In this document: piece after piece, positions 3,681-5,851 of the stretch
Layout: every line of letters begins with the position of its first letter
Numbering within the stretch: position 1 is the first letter of the stretch
Assembly: GCA_964603025.1 (NCBI GenBank)
Contig: CAZRTO010000063.1
Span: 1 to 5,851 of the forward strand
Length of the DNA stretch: 5,851 nt
Source: CALFCX01 sp964603025
GTDB taxonomy: Bacteria > Margulisbacteria > WOR-1 > JAKLHX01
Reading direction: 5' to 3'
Translations under genes and position numbers: made by a program
The notes under the pieces: generated by a model
What the model was told of the DNA's origin: nothing
Database searches by the model: none
The model's input: the letters and a program-made list of their open reading frames with translations, nothing else

Positions 3681-5851
3681 GTGGAAACGATCACCAGGAA
3701 GCGGTTTGTATTCAAAGGCAAAGTTCAAGGCGTCGGTTTCAGGCCGACGATATATAATATTGCCAAAAAACTCGGATTAGCCGGGATGGTGCTCAACGCG
3801 CCGGACGGCGTGGTCGTTGAGGTGGAGGGCCCGGGTTCACAGGTCGATAAATTCCTGACCCAGATAAATGCCAAACAGCCGCCGAATTCCAGAATACTCA
3901 GGGTAGAGTCAATGCAGCTTCCCGCTATCGGATACATGAGCTTCAGGATACTGCCTTCGGCGCAAAGCGGGAAAAAGACGGTCCATATCCCTCCGGACAT
4001 AGGCACCTGCAAGGACTGCGAAAAAGAACTTTTCAATCCCAGGGACAGAAGGTTCGGATATCCTTTCATAAACTGTACCGTGTGCGGTCCCAGGTTCTCG
4101 ATAATAAGGGATATCCCTTACGACAGGGCCAGGACCAGCATGAGCCCTTTTCATATGTGCAGCCTCTGTGAATACGAGTATTCAGATCCCGGCAACCGGA
4201 GGTTCCATGCCGAACCCAATGCCTGCGAAGATTGCGGTCCCCATGTGTTCCTTCTCGACATGAACGGCAGGAGGATCGAGACGCTCGACCCTATACTCAA
4301 AGCGGTGCAGCTCATAAAAGAGGGCAAGACCATCGCCGTAAAGGGAATGAGCGGATATCATCTGTTCTGCGATGCGTCAAATCCCGCCGCGATAGGAGAG
4401 CTCAGAAAACGCAAACAAAGCCCGGACAAGCCTTTTGCGGTGATGTCGTACAGCCTTAAGGAGATCAAATCATTCGCAAAAGTGACAGATAAAGAAGCCG
4501 AGCTGCTGCAGTCGTCGGCCAGGCCGATAGTAATACTTAAAAAGCGCAAAGGTATGCTGTTGCCGGACAATCTGTCCGCCAGGAACGGCAACATTGCGGT
4601 GATGATGCCTTCCTCTCCGATCCATTATCTGATAGTCAAGGACAATTTTCTGGCCCTGGCGGTGCTTTCCGCCAATAAAACGGGCGAGCCGATCACAAAG
4701 GACGACGACAAAGCCGTCAAATACCTGAAAGGGATAGCGGACAATTTCCTTGTTTATGACCGCAAGATAGTGAACCGCTGCGATGATTCGATCGTCAGGA
4801 CACTAAAGAACAAGTCGATAAAGCTGCGCAGATCAAGGGGTTATGTCCCAGACCCGATCAGGATATCCGCGGAAAATCTTCCGGAGATACTGGCGACAGG
4901 CGCTCAGAGCAGCAATGTTTTCGCTCTTTCCAGGGGCAAGAACGCGATATTGTCGCAGCATATAGGGGATCTTTCCATACCGGACACCCAGAATTTTTTC
5001 CGCAAATCTGTAGCCACTATGGAGGCTCTTCTGAGGGTGCGGCCCGTGGCGGTGGCGTTTGATGACGAGCCTTCCCACTACTGTCAAAAGTACGCAAGGG
5101 CCCTTCACGGGATAAGGCATATAGCCGTTGCCCATCATCAGGCGCATGTCGCCTCGGTGGTGGCCGAACACAACATCACGTCCGAAGTTATAGGGGTCGC
5201 GCTCGACGGCAGAGGTGCTGAGGTCATGTCCGGCCGTCCTGGAGCGTTCCAGCACAAAGGAGCATTAAAGCCGGTACAAGTTCCGGTTTTGCCCGCGTGC
5301 GGACCTTATATGGCCGGTCTGGCGTATCTCTTCGATGCTTTTGGCGAAGAAGCCTTCAAGCTGCGGATGGATTTCGTAAAAAAACACAAAGACGATCTTA
5401 ACAAGATCAAAAAAGCTTTCAAATCGACGGACGCCGGAGTTTTGAGGGGTGCGGGACCGTTGTTTGATGCGGTCGCAGCCATTCTTGGGGTTCGCGACGA
5501 GGTTACTTATGCAGGGCAGGCCGCGGCCGAACTTGAGGCCATCGCGGCGGGGAAGGGATACAAATCATATAATTTTGAGATCAGCGCCGAAAACGTCCTG
5601 GATCCTTCGGTCATGATAAGAGAAATAGCGGAAGATGTGAAGGCCGGAGTGCCTGCGGAGAATATTTCCTATAAGTTCCACAACACGCTCGGCAAGGCGA
5701 TCGCCAGGGTATGCAAGACCATATCCAGGGACACAAAGATAAAAAAGGTCTGCCTCTCGGGCGGGGTTTTTCAGAACATGCTCCTGCTTGAAGCCGCTAT
5801 CCGCGAACTGAAAAAAGTCCGCCTCGAGGTTTATATCAACGAAAAAGTCCC
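3681..5851 (+). CDS. hypF: Carbamoyltransferase HypF, [NiFe]-hydrogenase maturation; 3' end outside window
   Basis: HypF uses carbamoyl phosphate and ATP to carbamoylate HypE, the first step in making the CN ligands of the [NiFe]-hydrogenase active site. The frame is open for 723 codons to the window edge and stops after INEKV, just before the expected final (N)DGGISLGQ motif. Roughly 30-40 residues are missing by comparison with the family.

Residues 5-93 are an acylphosphatase domain (VQGVGFR 15-21 with catalytic Arg21, and Asn39). Residues 110-185 are the double zinc finger with exact CX2C-X18-CX2C-X24-CX2C-X18-CX2C spacing. A YrdC-like domain runs from about 203 to 390 (KGMSGYHLFCDA, KPFAVM, SANKTGEPI, RRSRGYVPDPI). 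The Kae1-like domain follows: QHIGDL, HHQAH 485-489 and ALDG with Asp509 supply metal ligands, then LFDAVAA 594-600, YAGQAA 610-615 and SGGVFQN 693-699.

Several other Kae1-domain motifs are altered (see findings). Other hyp genes or hydrogenase subunits may lie downstream; none is visible here. Confidence 0.93.
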   Translation, partial: METITRKRFVFKGKVQGVGFRPTIYNIAKKLGLAGMVLNAPDGVVVEVEGPGSQVDKFLTQINAKQPPNSRILRVESMQLPAIGYMSFRILPSAQSGKKTVHIPPDIGTCKDCEKELFNPRDRRFGYPFINCTVCGPRFSIIRDIPYDRARTSMSPFHMCSLCEYEYSDPGNRRFHAEPNACEDCGPHVFLLDMNGRRIETLDPILKAVQLIKEGKTIAVKGMSGYHLFCDASNPAAIGELRKRKQSPDKPFAVMSYSLKEIKSFAKVTDKEAELLQSSARPIVILKKRKGMLLPDNLSARNGNIAVMMPSSPIHYLIVKDNFLALAVLSANKTGEPITKDDDKAVKYLKGIADNFLVYDRKIVNRCDDSIVRTLKNKSIKLRRSRGYVPDPIRISAENLPEILATGAQSSNVFALSRGKNAILSQHIGDLSIPDTQNFFRKSVATMEALLRVRPVAVAFDDEPSHYCQKYARALHGIRHIAVAHHQAHVASVVAEHNITSEVIGVALDGRGAEVMSGRPGAFQHKGALKPVQVPVLPACGPYMAGLAYLFDAFGEEAFKLRMDFVKKHKDDLNKIKKAFKSTDAGVLRGAGPLFDAVAAILGVRDEVTYAGQAAAELEAIAAGKGYKSYNFEISAENVLDPSVMIREIAEDVKAGVPAENISYKFHNTLGKAIARVCKTISRDTKIKKVCLSGGVFQNMLLLEAAIRELKKVRLEVYINEKV

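Noticed and set aside
3725..5255. Long open frames on the minus strand opposite hypF
   Set aside because: They lack recognisable family motifs and lie opposite a clearly coding HypF frame, so they are shadows of it.
5200..5280. Frameshift in hypF hiding the GxGxxGxxWGGE block
   Set aside because: Neither alternative frame encodes the missing motif (both hit stops), and the main frame continues intact into LFDAVAA and SGGVFQN.

Overview
The window reads left to right on the + strand and holds seven protein genes with almost no spare DNA. It suggests a diderm (Gram-negative-type), probably anaerobic, hydrogenase-bearing bacterium. The evidence is an outer-membrane beta-barrel precursor with a signal peptide and a terminal Phe, and a HypF-type [NiFe]-hydrogenase maturation gene. 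Base composition is moderate, about half G+C by eye. Codon use is unusual: even ribosomal protein genes favour ATA for Ile and AGA/AGG for Arg. That fits an under-studied or candidate phylum better than a model organism, but the sequence alone does not fix the taxon.

Positions 17-1582 are a ribosomal-protein/SSB operon of the rpsF-ssb-rpsR-rplI type, with two tandem, divergent ssb genes instead of one. The genes abut or overlap (TAG|ATG at 425-430, TAATG at 839-843), so translation is probably coupled. rpsF would be expected just upstream, but too little sequence is present to call it.

Positions 1614-2846 hold a compact 410-residue UvrC. It keeps the GIY-YIG nuclease, the four-Cys motif, the UVR helix pair and the RNase H-like nuclease residues. 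It lacks the usual spacer region before the RNase H-like part and the C-terminal helix-hairpin-helix domain. Positions 2868-3530 encode a small secreted beta-barrel protein of unknown function.

Positions 3531-3680 are the only real intergenic region. It carries a near-perfect sigma70-type promoter (TTGACA, 17 bp, TAAAAT) with a perfect 10-bp inverted repeat wrapped around the -35 box, a likely operator. It drives hypF (GTG start at 3681), which runs off the right edge. The front half of this HypF (acylphosphatase, double zinc finger) is textbook and its YrdC domain is recognisable. Its Kae1-like carbamoyltransferase half has lost several family motifs.

I see no RNA genes, mobile elements, CRISPR arrays or phage genes, and no clear multi-gene novel system. 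The best leads are the mini-UvrC, the altered HypF, the tandem SSB pair and the inverted repeat in the hypF promoter.
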